From Butyrivibrio sp. (GTDB lineage Bacteria; Bacillota_A; Clostridia; Lachnospirales; Lachnospiraceae): a stretch of 16,407 bases of DNA. The notes under the pieces are model-generated. The model was not told the origin of the DNA and ran no database searches. It was given only the letters and a program-made list of their open reading frames with translations. The stretch lies in NCBI GenBank assembly GCA_024690635.1, contig JAILOW010000060.1, forward strand, positions 1 to 16,407. Reading direction: 5' to 3'. This document shows, piece by piece, positions 1 to 6,494 of the stretch (position 1 is the stretch's first letter; each line of letters begins with the position of its first letter). The translations under genes were made by a program, and so were the position numbers.

Positions 1-634
1 AGTTAGGAACGATGTTAACAGCGCCTGCACGTGCTCTTCTAAGGTCGCCCTTTCTCTGAGGTCCGTCAAGGATCATCTGATCACCTGTGTAAGCATGGAT
101 TGTTGCCATGATACCGGACTGGATAGGTGCGAAGTCGTTAAGAGCCTTAGCCATAGGAGCAAGGCAGTTTGTTGTGCAAGATGCAGCTGAGATGATGTTG
201 TCATCTGCTGTAAGTGTCTCGTGGTTAACGTTATATACGATAGTAGGAAGATCATTTCCTGCAGGAGCAGAAATAACAACCTTCTTTGCACCGGCATTGA
301 TGTGTGCCTGAGCCTTATCCTTTGATGTGTAGAATCCTGTGCACTCAAGAACAACGTCTACACCGATCTTTCCCCAAGGAAGGTTATTAGCGTCAGCTTC
401 CTTGTAGATCTCGATCTCTTTTCCATTAACTGTGATGGAATGATCGCTGAAAGATACCTTGTCAGCATACTTGTACTTGCCCTGTGAAGAGTCATACTTC
501 AGAAGGTGAGCAAGCATCTTGGGATCTGTAAGATCGTTGATAGCTACGATCTCTGTTCCCTCGTGCTCAAACATCTGTCTGAAAGCCAGACGACCAATAC
601 GGCCAAAACCATTGATTGCTACTTTAACTGCCAT
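1..634 (-). CDS. gap: Glyceraldehyde-3-phosphate dehydrogenase, type I (N-terminal part, cut by window edge)
   Basis: Cytosolic glycolytic enzyme that oxidises glyceraldehyde-3-phosphate to 1,3-bisphosphoglycerate with NAD. The first 211 codons are visible; the C-terminus lies beyond base 1. The N-terminus has the Rossmann motif INGFGRIGR (residues 7-15). AINDL carries Asp34, the residue that favours NAD over NADP in this family. The active-site segment SCTTNC gives nucleophile Cys153, and His180 (in ATIHAYTGD) is the expected catalytic base. A complete protein would be about 335-345 residues. The ATG at 634 is set by a strong AGGAGG-type ribosome binding site on the minus strand at about 643-649. 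It is transcribed away from the histidinol-phosphatase-like gene on its right and appears to be at the start of its own transcript. Identification is essentially certain; only the partial state limits it. Confidence 0.97.
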   Translation of the reverse strand, partial: MAVKVAINGFGRIGRLAFRQMFEHEGTEIVAINDLTDPKMLAHLLKYDSSQGKYKYADKVSFSDHSITVNGKEIEIYKEADANNLPWGKIGVDVVLECTGFYTSKDKAQAHINAGAKKVVISAPAGNDLPTIVYNVNHETLTADDNIISAASCTTNCLAPMAKALNDFAPIQSGIMATIHAYTGDQMILDGPQRKGDLRRARAGAVNIVPN

Positions 635-718
635 TTTAAGTTCCTCCTAAAATGAATTTAATATATGATTTGCTGTTGCCTTATCATGCGAATTGACAAT
701 TTTTTATCAGCAACTTCA

Positions 719-747
719 ATTCTAATAGACTTTTGTGCATAAATCAA
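719..747 (-). promoter_or_regulatory. Probable vegetative promoter of gap
   Basis: Read on the minus strand there is a -35 hexamer TTGATT (742-747), a 17-base spacer, and a -10 hexamer TAGAAT (719-724). Initiation near 712 would give a leader of about 78 bases before the gap start codon at 634. Spacing is ideal and both hexamers match the sigma-A consensus well. The transcription start itself is inferred. Confidence 0.6.
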
Positions 748-766
748 GATAGAAATGTTAAAAATA

Positions 767-775
767 TGCTAGAAT
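767..775 (+). promoter_or_regulatory. Possible extended -10 promoter of the PHP phosphatase gene
   Basis: TGC followed by TAGAAT (-10 at 770-775) forms an extended -10 element. At 17-base spacing the -35 position (747-752) is poor and touches the -35 of the divergent gap promoter. The start would lie near 782, about 55 bases upstream of the ATG at 838. Confidence 0.4.
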
Positions 776-837
776 GTGAATATATTCGGGGGGTTAAAAA
801 GCCCTCTTTTCACATCTTCATAAAAAGGAGTCAGCTT

Positions 838-1656
838 ATGTTTTTACCTGCAGATTACCACATGCATTCGTACTATTCCGGGGACAGCAAAGCCCCCATG
901 GAGGACATGATAGAAAGCTCCATCAAAAGAGGTCTTAAGGAGATATGTTTCACGGACCATATGGACCTTGAATACCCTCCTCTTCCGGAGGTCACTCCCG
1001 GCCTCTTTGAGTTCGACACGGACAGCTATAAAAAAGAGATCCTCTCCCTCAGGGAAAAATACAAAGACAAAATAAACATCAAGTTCGGTGTTGAACTTGG
1101 CCTTCAGGACCACATCCCTGATCTTAACAAAGAATACGTCTCCAAATACGATTTTGACTTTGTCATAGGCTCCATCCATGTTCTGGACAGGCAGGATCCT
1201 TATTACAAAGAATACTGGGAAGGAAAAAGCGAATCCGACGTCTTAAACAGATGCTTTGAGCTCACCCTTGAGAACATGAAGCTCTTTAAGGACTTTGACG
1301 TTCTGGGACACTTCGACTATGTTATCCGCTACTCTCCTTACAAGGGCGCAGAATACAACTACGAGTCCTTCAGCGAGATCATAGATGCGATCCTTTCTTT
1401 TCTTATTAAGAACGACAAGGGTCTTGATCTCAATACCAAGGCCATCTATGGTTACGGCCTTGAGCCCAATCCCCACGCTTTTGTTCTTAAGCGCTACAAA
1501 GAGCTGGGCGGCAGGATAATCACCTTTGGCTCCGATGCACACACTCCCGACGTTGTTGGGGCAGCCTTTGAGCAGGCAAAAGAGATAGCTCTTTCCTGCG
1601 GTCTTACAGAATACTGCACCTATGATGCACACGTGCCCACCTTCCATAAGTTATAA
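838..1656 (+). CDS. hisJ: PHP-family phosphoesterase, histidinol-phosphatase (HisJ/HisK type)
   Basis: 272-residue cytosolic metal-dependent phosphatase, most likely hydrolysing L-histidinol phosphate in histidine synthesis. PHP-domain metal ligands are in place: H8-M-H10, FTDH (D40, H41), E86, GSIH (H114), GHFD (H158) and GSDAH (D233, H235). Length fits the 260-280 residues of the Bacillus-type HisJ family. An in-frame ATG at 733 exists, but the ATG at 838 is preferred. It has AAAAAGGAG seven bases upstream and begins directly with the conserved DYHMHS motif, and the extra upstream codons are not family-like. It stands alone, divergent from gap, with no other his genes nearby. Related PHP enzymes act on other phosphomonoesters, so the substrate is inferred from family only. 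Confidence 0.85.
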   Translation: MFLPADYHMHSYYSGDSKAPMEDMIESSIKRGLKEICFTDHMDLEYPPLPEVTPGLFEFDTDSYKKEILSLREKYKDKINIKFGVELGLQDHIPDLNKEYVSKYDFDFVIGSIHVLDRQDPYYKEYWEGKSESDVLNRCFELTLENMKLFKDFDVLGHFDYVIRYSPYKGAEYNYESFSEIIDAILSFLIKNDKGLDLNTKAIYGYGLEPNPHAFVLKRYKELGGRIITFGSDAHTPDVVGAAFEQAKEIALSCGLTEYCTYDAHVPTFHKL

Positions 1657-1664
1657 AGCTTTTA

Positions 1665-1693
1665 TTTATTAAGTTAACGAAATATCATATAAT
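1665..1693 (+). promoter_or_regulatory. Probable promoter of the GGDEF/filament operon
   Basis: A perfect -10 TATAAT (1688-1693) lies 17 bases downstream of TTTATT (1665-1670), a weak -35. No intrinsic terminator separates it from the preceding gene, so some read-through is possible. A start near 1700 would give a leader of about 40 bases before the ATG at 1741. Confidence 0.5.
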
Positions 1694-1740
1694 ACTAACA
1701 ATAAGTACTTTTACACGATCTTGTTAAAACGGAGGGCTAA

Positions 1741-2484
1741 ATGAAGGAAGATTACCGTTCATATACTAAAGGGTCCGATGTATATGGTTCCATTGTTATC
1801 CTAAAATCCATATCTCTGGTCTTAATAGCTGTGATCACTATACTTCTTGCATATTTCACCGTAAAAGACTATCACATGTTTGATAACGCCACCAAGGCAT
1901 TCGGCGTCCCTGTCTTTGTACTGGGAACAGGATTGTGCATAGCTCTTTTCGCGGTATCCGTTCTTATTGATTTCTACATTCTAAAGCGCACCACCCAGAT
2001 CGGTGTAAAGCTCAACAGGCTTGCCTACATAGACAAGCTGACGGGAATCCCCAACAGATACAGCTGCGATCTTCTCTTCGACAGCTTTAACACTCCCGAA
2101 AAGCTTACAAACATCGGCTTCATGGTTCTTCGCATAAATAATCTTGTCAATGTAAATGCCAAAGCAGGTCACGACAACGGCAACTTTCTTATCTCCGAGT
2201 TCTCCAGCATTCTTTCGGATGTGGGCGAAAAATATGGCTATGTTGGCAGAAACGGCGGTAACGAATTTGTGATCCTTTTGGAAAACTGCGACAGTTCCAC
2301 CACTGATCTGTTTTTACTTGATCTGACAAAAAGGATACACGGCTATAACGAGCTGAATGTGGGAGATCCCATGGAGATCGCCTACGGCCGTGTACTTTCA
2401 TCCGAAATAGAAGCTCTGACCATGTCGGAGATCGTATCAAACGGCTACAAGCGTCTTCGCGAGATGCCGCAGGTACTGTCATAA
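1741..2484 (+). CDS. Membrane protein with a degenerate GGDEF domain
   Basis: 247 residues. Two predicted membrane helices (about 17-41 and 55-80) enclose a short extracytoplasmic loop and are followed by a cytoplasmic GGDEF-type domain (about 93-245). The domain opening DKLTGIPNR (98-106) and the helix motif AGHDNGN (142-148) are clear. The signature is GGNEF (172-176) instead of GGDEF. The upstream position normally holding the other metal-binding Asp is Asn133 (VLRINN), and the usual GHxxGD ends in Asn148. Loss of these acidic residues argues against diguanylate cyclase activity; a role as a c-di-GMP or GTP sensor or scaffold is inferred. The start is supported by GGAGG at 1731-1735. It is the first gene of a tight operon and ends two bases before the transglutaminase-like lipoprotein gene. 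Confidence 0.85.
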   Translation: MKEDYRSYTKGSDVYGSIVILKSISLVLIAVITILLAYFTVKDYHMFDNATKAFGVPVFVLGTGLCIALFAVSVLIDFYILKRTTQIGVKLNRLAYIDKLTGIPNRYSCDLLFDSFNTPEKLTNIGFMVLRINNLVNVNAKAGHDNGNFLISEFSSILSDVGEKYGYVGRNGGNEFVILLENCDSSTTDLFLLDLTKRIHGYNELNVGDPMEIAYGRVLSSEIEALTMSEIVSNGYKRLREMPQVLS

Positions 2485-2486
2485 CT

Positions 2487-3488
2487 ATGAAAGCTTTATC
2501 TGTAAAAGAAACTGTCAAAAAGAAAATACTTTTTATGTTGATAATGGGGTTTGTCTGTTTATCCCTTGTATCCTGCGGAAATACTGCAGGAGACGTTCCT
2601 TCCAAAAAGACTCCTTCCAAAGCAGCTGCCGAAGAGGAAGAAGAGCCTGTGGTGAAGGTAAAGGGAAGTCGTGACAATACCCCTGTTTGTCTTGTGCCCA
2701 GCGCTCCGGGTGACACAGTCTATGAAAACGAATACGCCGTGCTCGATGCCTCCAATATTTCCGAAGGCTACGTGGTAGTTCGTTATATCGGAAGTTCAGG
2801 CAAAGTAAAGCTTCAGATCACCGGACCCAATTCCACCACCTACACCTACAATCTCTCCGTAGGAGAACCAAAAGACGAGGTCTTTCCTCTCCAATCGGGA
2901 AACGGCGAATACATGATAAATGTATTTGAGAACATACAGGAGACTCAGTACACCACCGTTTTTTCACAGCTTCTCGAGGTGGATATCACTGATGAATTCA
3001 CGCCTTTTCTTTATCCCAATCAGTACGTTGAATTTACAAAAGACAATGAAGCCATCCGTAAATGTCAGGACCTGACATACCCCTGCAACTCGGATCTGGA
3101 GGCGGTCTCAGAGATATATAACTACATCATATCCAACGTCTCCTATGACCATGAAGAAGCAGAAACAGTGCAAAGCGGATATCTTCCGGACATTGACGAA
3201 GTCCTTGATACCAAAAAAGGCATATGCCTTGACTACGCAGCACTTATGACTGCAATGCTCAGGAGCCAGCGCATCCCCACCAGAATGGAGATAGGTTATG
3301 CGGGAACCGCGTATCACGCCTGGCTCAGCACTTACATTCAGGACATTGGCTGGGTCAACGGAATGATCGAATTTGACGGAAATGAGTGGTCGCTTATGGA
3401 TCCCACCTTCGCATCGAATACAGAAGAAAAATCCCTTCAAAGCTTTATCGGAGACGGTTCAAATTACTCGGTAAAATACATTTACTGA
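2487..3488 (+). CDS. Lipoprotein with transglutaminase-like (cysteine protease fold) domain
   Basis: 333 residues. A basic N-region (KKK, 11-13), a hydrophobic stretch and a lipobox L-V-S-C with lipidation Cys30 predict a membrane-anchored extracytoplasmic lipoprotein. A low-complexity Lys/Ser/Glu linker (about 31-58) and a beta-rich middle part (about 75-170) precede a transglutaminase-like core. Its expected triad is Cys247 (KKGICLDYA), His277 (AYHAW) and Asp305 (LMDPTF). Bacterial members of this superfamily can be peptidases, amidases or cross-linking enzymes, so the chemistry is not fixed by sequence. The start codon has little of a ribosome binding site and lies two bases after the GGDEF gene stop, suggesting translational coupling. 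Thirteen bases separate it from the GspF-like gene, so it is probably co-expressed with the filament genes. Confidence 0.85.
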   Translation: MKALSVKETVKKKILFMLIMGFVCLSLVSCGNTAGDVPSKKTPSKAAAEEEEEPVVKVKGSRDNTPVCLVPSAPGDTVYENEYAVLDASNISEGYVVVRYIGSSGKVKLQITGPNSTTYTYNLSVGEPKDEVFPLQSGNGEYMINVFENIQETQYTTVFSQLLEVDITDEFTPFLYPNQYVEFTKDNEAIRKCQDLTYPCNSDLEAVSEIYNYIISNVSYDHEEAETVQSGYLPDIDEVLDTKKGICLDYAALMTAMLRSQRIPTRMEIGYAGTAYHAWLSTYIQDIGWVNGMIEFDGNEWSLMDPTFASNTEEKSLQSFIGDGSNYSVKYIY

Positions 3489-3501
3489 TCATGGAGGCAA
3501 A

Positions 3502-4557
3502 ATGAAAAAGAACGGAAAACAAAAGGAGCTTAGAAGCTACGAAATATCAAGCTTTTGCAGGCAGATGGCCCTTCTTATGAAGGCAGGCATCGCTCCGGCA
3601 AGCGGAATCGATATTCTTCAGGAAGACACCTCCGACGGGTCCGCCAAAAAGATCTTATCCTCCATCGGACAGGTCCTTAAAAGCGGAGAAAAATTCCATA
3701 CAGCTCTCAAAATGAGCGAGGTCTTTCCCGAATACGTGATCCACATGGTGACCATCGGCGAAGAATCCGGAACCCTGGACACTGTAATGGATTCCCTTGC
3801 GGACTACTATGAAAGAGAAGAAAACATCGAATCCAACATAAAAAGCGCCGTAAGCTACCCTCTCATAATGGTATTTATGATGCTGGTGGTGGTTATAGTG
3901 CTTGTTATGAAGGTTCTGCCCATATTTGACCAGGTCTTTTCACAGCTTGGAACCAGCATGAACGGATTTGCCCAGTCCCTTCTTAACATGGGAAATACCC
4001 TGAGTAAATATTCCTTTGTGCTGATCGTCATCATGGCTGTCCTTGCACTACTTATCATGTACTTTGGCGGCACTGCCCACGGAAAGCACAATTTCAGAAA
4101 GCTCATGCTCAGGATCCCCGCCACAAAAAAGCTTATTCAGGAGCTTGAGACAGAGCGCTTTGCAAGCGGCATGGTCCTTACTCTTTCAAGCGGCATGGAT
4201 ACTTATGAAGGCCTTGGCCTTGTAACCAGACTTGTTGAGAGCAAAGAGATGAAGGACAAGATCGAAAACTGCAAAAATCTCCTGGTTGAGGGAGAAAGCT
4301 TCCCCGAAGCTCTTGCAGCATCAAATATCTTTTCCTCATTTTATTCCCAGATGATCTCCGTAGGCTTTAGATCAGGTTCAATGGACAAGGCCATGGAGCA
4401 GGTTGCATCAAGGATTGAAAAGGACACCCAAAGAAGGATCTACTCTCTCATCTCCGTCCTTGAGCCCACGCTTGTTATCGTGCTTTCGGTCATTGTCGGC
4501 GTAATCCTTTTATCCGTTATTCTTCCTTTGATGGGCATTATGTCCACCATAGGTTAA
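3502..4557 (+). CDS. Type II secretion/type IV pilus inner-membrane platform protein (GspF/PilC family)
   Basis: 351 residues, the usual platform protein on which type IV filament ATPases and pilins are organised. Two GspF repeats are visible: about 12-138 (FCRQMALLMKAGI and TIGEESGTLDTVMDSLADYYE) and about 215-340 (ERFASGMVLTLSSG and SVGFRSGSMDKAMEQVA). Membrane helices are at about 119-140, 170-189 and 321-346, the standard topology. The paired GEESGxLD and GFRSGSMD motifs are diagnostic. The N-terminus is somewhat shorter than the roughly 400 residues of canonical PilC, as is common in Firmicutes. A GGAGG ribosome binding site sits eight bases upstream. Four small single-TM genes follow at gaps of 12, 4, 1 and 1 bases. 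No ATPase gene accompanies it in the window. Confidence 0.93.
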   Translation: MKKNGKQKELRSYEISSFCRQMALLMKAGIAPASGIDILQEDTSDGSAKKILSSIGQVLKSGEKFHTALKMSEVFPEYVIHMVTIGEESGTLDTVMDSLADYYEREENIESNIKSAVSYPLIMVFMMLVVVIVLVMKVLPIFDQVFSQLGTSMNGFAQSLLNMGNTLSKYSFVLIVIMAVLALLIMYFGGTAHGKHNFRKLMLRIPATKKLIQELETERFASGMVLTLSSGMDTYEGLGLVTRLVESKEMKDKIENCKNLLVEGESFPEALAASNIFSSFYSQMISVGFRSGSMDKAMEQVASRIEKDTQRRIYSLISVLEPTLVIVLSVIVGVILLSVILPLMGIMSTIG

Positions 4558-4569
4558 CAGGGAGCTCTT

Positions 4570-4902
4570 ATGGCAAACAGATTTGAAAAAGAATTTAACA
4601 GGACTCCTTCCGAAGGTTTTTACCGGGTTGCCTCCATCCTTCTTTTTGTTGTTATAGCAACAGCTTTCTTTTTTGCTGTGGATGCCTCGGGAAAAAGCTC
4701 TGTAAAAAAGCAGCAGGAATCCCTTGAAAGCGCCATAGCAAGAGACATCGTACAGTGCTATGCCATTGAAGGCCGCTATCCTCCAAGTCTTGATTATATG
4801 AAGGAGCACTACGGTCTTACCTATGACGATTCCACTTTTTTCGTGGACTACCAGCCCATAGCGGCAAATCTTTATCCCGATTACACAGTTATTTTGAGGT
4901 AG
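4570..4902 (+). CDS. Small single-TM protein of the filament operon (unknown function)
   Basis: 110 residues with a short charged cytoplasmic N-terminus, one membrane helix (about 18-37) and a mostly extracytoplasmic remainder. The outer part carries a helical stretch followed by CYAIEGRYPPSLDYM (about 62-76). A Tyr-Pro-Pro-Ser-Leu segment after a helix is reminiscent of the region following the N-terminal helix in GspG-like pilins. However, there is no GF(T)LIE prepilin cleavage motif and the protein is very short. It could be a non-pilin assembly factor or a minor subunit. Expression within the operon is supported by GGGAG upstream and tight spacing on both sides. Confidence 0.7.
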   Translation: MANRFEKEFNRTPSEGFYRVASILLFVVIATAFFFAVDASGKSSVKKQQESLESAIARDIVQCYAIEGRYPPSLDYMKEHYGLTYDDSTFFVDYQPIAANLYPDYTVILR

Positions 4903-4906
4903 ATGC

Positions 4907-5401
4907 ATGAACAATGATCTGAAACAAAATCACATGATAGATTCCATATTTGTCATATGCCTGATGCTGCTGTTTCTGATATCAGCTCTTTCAGTCATTG
5001 CCATCGGTGCCGGCATCTACAAAAAGAACGTTTCCGGCATGTCGCATAACTATGAACGCAGAACAGCCTGTGCTTACATCACGGAAAAGGTAAGACAAAA
5101 CGACAACAACGGCGCGGTGTTCGTAAGAAACCTCTTTGACGAAAACGTTCTGGTCCTTCAGGAAGAACTGAACGAAGATCTTTATAACACCTATATCTAC
5201 TACTACGACGGCCATCTTATGGAGCTCTATGCAAGAGCTGACCTTGACAATTTTTATCCCCAGTCCGGTCAGAAAATCCTTGATATCAGCAGCTTTGATA
5301 TTGAGGAAAAAGAGCCGGATCTGTTGTCCGCCAGCATAACGCTTACCGACGGAAAGACAGAAAACATCTATATAGCAAAAAGAAGCAGGAAAGCCGATTG
5401 A
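4907..5401 (+). CDS. DUF4860-like single-TM protein of the filament operon
   Basis: 164 residues. One membrane helix (about 12-37, IDSIFVICLMLLFLISALSV) is followed by an extracytoplasmic domain with a conserved-looking NYERRTACAYITEKVRQND segment (about 48-66), then a beta-rich region. I recognise the pattern of an N-terminal helix followed by MxxNYxxRTxxxYixEKiRQ as DUF4860, a family found beside GspF-like genes in Clostridia; its function is not known. The segment after the helix resembles the way minor pilins continue from their N-terminal helix, but no classical cleavage site is present. The start lies four bases after the previous stop and the following ATG is one base after its own stop, so translation is probably coupled. 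Confidence 0.75.
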   Translation: MNNDLKQNHMIDSIFVICLMLLFLISALSVIAIGAGIYKKNVSGMSHNYERRTACAYITEKVRQNDNNGAVFVRNLFDENVLVLQEELNEDLYNTYIYYYDGHLMELYARADLDNFYPQSGQKILDISSFDIEEKEPDLLSASITLTDGKTENIYIAKRSRKAD

Positions 5402-5402
5402 T

Positions 5403-5954
5403 ATGTCAGATAGAAGAAACTCAAGACTAAGCCTGTTCCTAATGGAACTCATCATAGCGATCTTTTTCTTTTCCCTTGCCAGCGCTGTCTGCGTAAGGCT
5501 TTTTGTGGGCGCCCATGTTTTGTCCCGAAAGTCCGAGGATGTCAGTATGGCTGTTATATGGTCCCAGAATCTGTCGGAAGTTTTCTGGAACACAAAGGGG
5601 GATGTGGAAAAGATGCACGACGCCTTCCCGGGCTCCACTTCCATTCTCTATGAAAACAAAGAAAAAGAAGGAACTCTGATCCTTTTATTTAATTCCGACT
5701 GGGAAATCATTTCATCTTCCGACAGTGGTATAGCCTATGAGGCAATGATCGACATAGAAAGAAAAAGCGCAGCCGAGGTTTACAGCGATGTTACAGACTA
5801 CGGTGTAACCCTCGTGGGAGAAGCCAAAGTAGCTCATATCTGCATCGCAGACATGAGTGGTTTTGACGATATTTTGACTATTTTTCCACAAACCTCAGAA
5901 AACATCATACTTTCAAACGATGTAGACCTTTACATCGGAGAGGAGGTGCTGTAA
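5403..5954 (+). CDS. Pilin-like protein with atypical prepilin cleavage site
   Basis: 183 residues. The N-terminus is a short basic leader (SDRRNSR) followed by SLFLMELIIAIFFFSLASA, which aligns with the class III signal G|FTLIELLIVIAIIG. Glu15 would be the conserved mature Glu5 of pilins, but the residue before the predicted cut is Ser10, not Gly. The rest (about 40-183) is a soluble domain without recognisable family motifs, containing a Trp-rich early part (WSQNLSEVFW). It is best read as a minor pseudopilin whose processing is uncertain. It sits one base after the DUF4860-like gene and one base before the next gene. Confidence 0.7.
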   Translation: MSDRRNSRLSLFLMELIIAIFFFSLASAVCVRLFVGAHVLSRKSEDVSMAVIWSQNLSEVFWNTKGDVEKMHDAFPGSTSILYENKEKEGTLILLFNSDWEIISSSDSGIAYEAMIDIERKSAAEVYSDVTDYGVTLVGEAKVAHICIADMSGFDDILTIFPQTSENIILSNDVDLYIGEEVL

Positions 5955-5955
5955 A

Positions 5956-6360
5956 ATGCGTAAAGAAAAAGATCATGGATCCCACGTAGGAAGTGCATCC
6001 ATTCTTTTGATTTTTGCCGTTTTGGCAATCATTTCTTTTGCAACACTTACCCTTGTGAATTCCAAGGCAGATCATAACCTAAGCGACAACCTGAAAGAGC
6101 GACAGATGCAGTATTATGCGGCATGCCACAAAGGTAACGCTTTTGTTGCAGCCGTAAATTCAGGCTACAACACAGGTGAAAGTGATGGTATAATAAACGA
6201 AAGTATACCAATTACCGATAATCAGTCACTGGAGATCGCAATTAAGGCAAATCGTGCAAATAACTTGGACAATTCGGACAACACGCTCCCGATTATCCGA
6301 TGGCAGATTGTAAATAACGGAGATTTCGAGTACAACTACACTCTTCCCGTTATGAAATAA
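5956..6360 (+). CDS. Small PilX/GspK-like minor pilin candidate
   Basis: 134 residues. A charged leader ending in HVG (Gly12) precedes the hydrophobic helix SASILLIFAVLAIISFATL (13-31), then LVNSKADHNLSDNLKERQMQYYAAC. The layout resembles PilX/GspK-type minor pilins: a G followed by a small residue and a helix without the Glu5 of ordinary pilins. In the type II secretion paradigm, subunits lacking Glu5 sit at the filament tip. The C-terminal 70 residues are predicted beta-rich and otherwise unrecognised. AGGAGG at 5941-5946, inside the end of the preceding gene, fixes the start. It is the last gene of the operon; no clear hairpin terminator follows. Confidence 0.68.
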   Translation: MRKEKDHGSHVGSASILLIFAVLAIISFATLTLVNSKADHNLSDNLKERQMQYYAACHKGNAFVAAVNSGYNTGESDGIINESIPITDNQSLEIAIKANRANNLDNSDNTLPIIRWQIVNNGDFEYNYTLPVMK

Positions 6361-6427
6361 TGAGCCTGATTTTAAAACAATTTTTCTAAGACTTTATATA
6401 ATTTTAATTTTTTGCATAACGATTTAA

Positions 6428-6456
6428 GTGTTACAATCGAAATTACGTGTTACAAT
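6428..6456 (+). repeat. Direct repeat of GTGTTACAAT upstream of cheY
   Basis: Two identical decamers, GTGTTACAAT, occupy 6428-6437 and 6447-6456, 19 bases apart start to start. Each ends in TACAAT, a good -10 hexamer, so they could be alternative -10 elements or a duplicated regulator site. The -35 positions are unconvincing (TTGCAT at 6412-6417 is only 14 bases from the first). They lie in the AT-rich 134-base gap between the filament operon and cheY. Confidence 0.45.
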
Positions 6457-6494
6457 AGTAAATGTAGTCAATAAATATTATTTGGAGGTTCGAC

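Noticed and set aside
733..837. Upstream extension of the PHP phosphatase reading frame to an ATG at 733
   Set aside because: It would run through the proposed promoter, has no ribosome binding site, and adds non-homologous residues. The ATG at 838 has AAAAAGGAG and starts at the family's conserved N-terminus.
4991..5644. 217-codon minus-strand open frame over the DUF4860-like and pilin-like genes
   Set aside because: It is antisense to two tightly packed genes with good signals and has low-complexity, non-family composition.
6361..6427. Intrinsic terminator directly after the filament operon
   Set aside because: The stretch is AT-rich with T-runs but no stable GC-containing stem was found before them.
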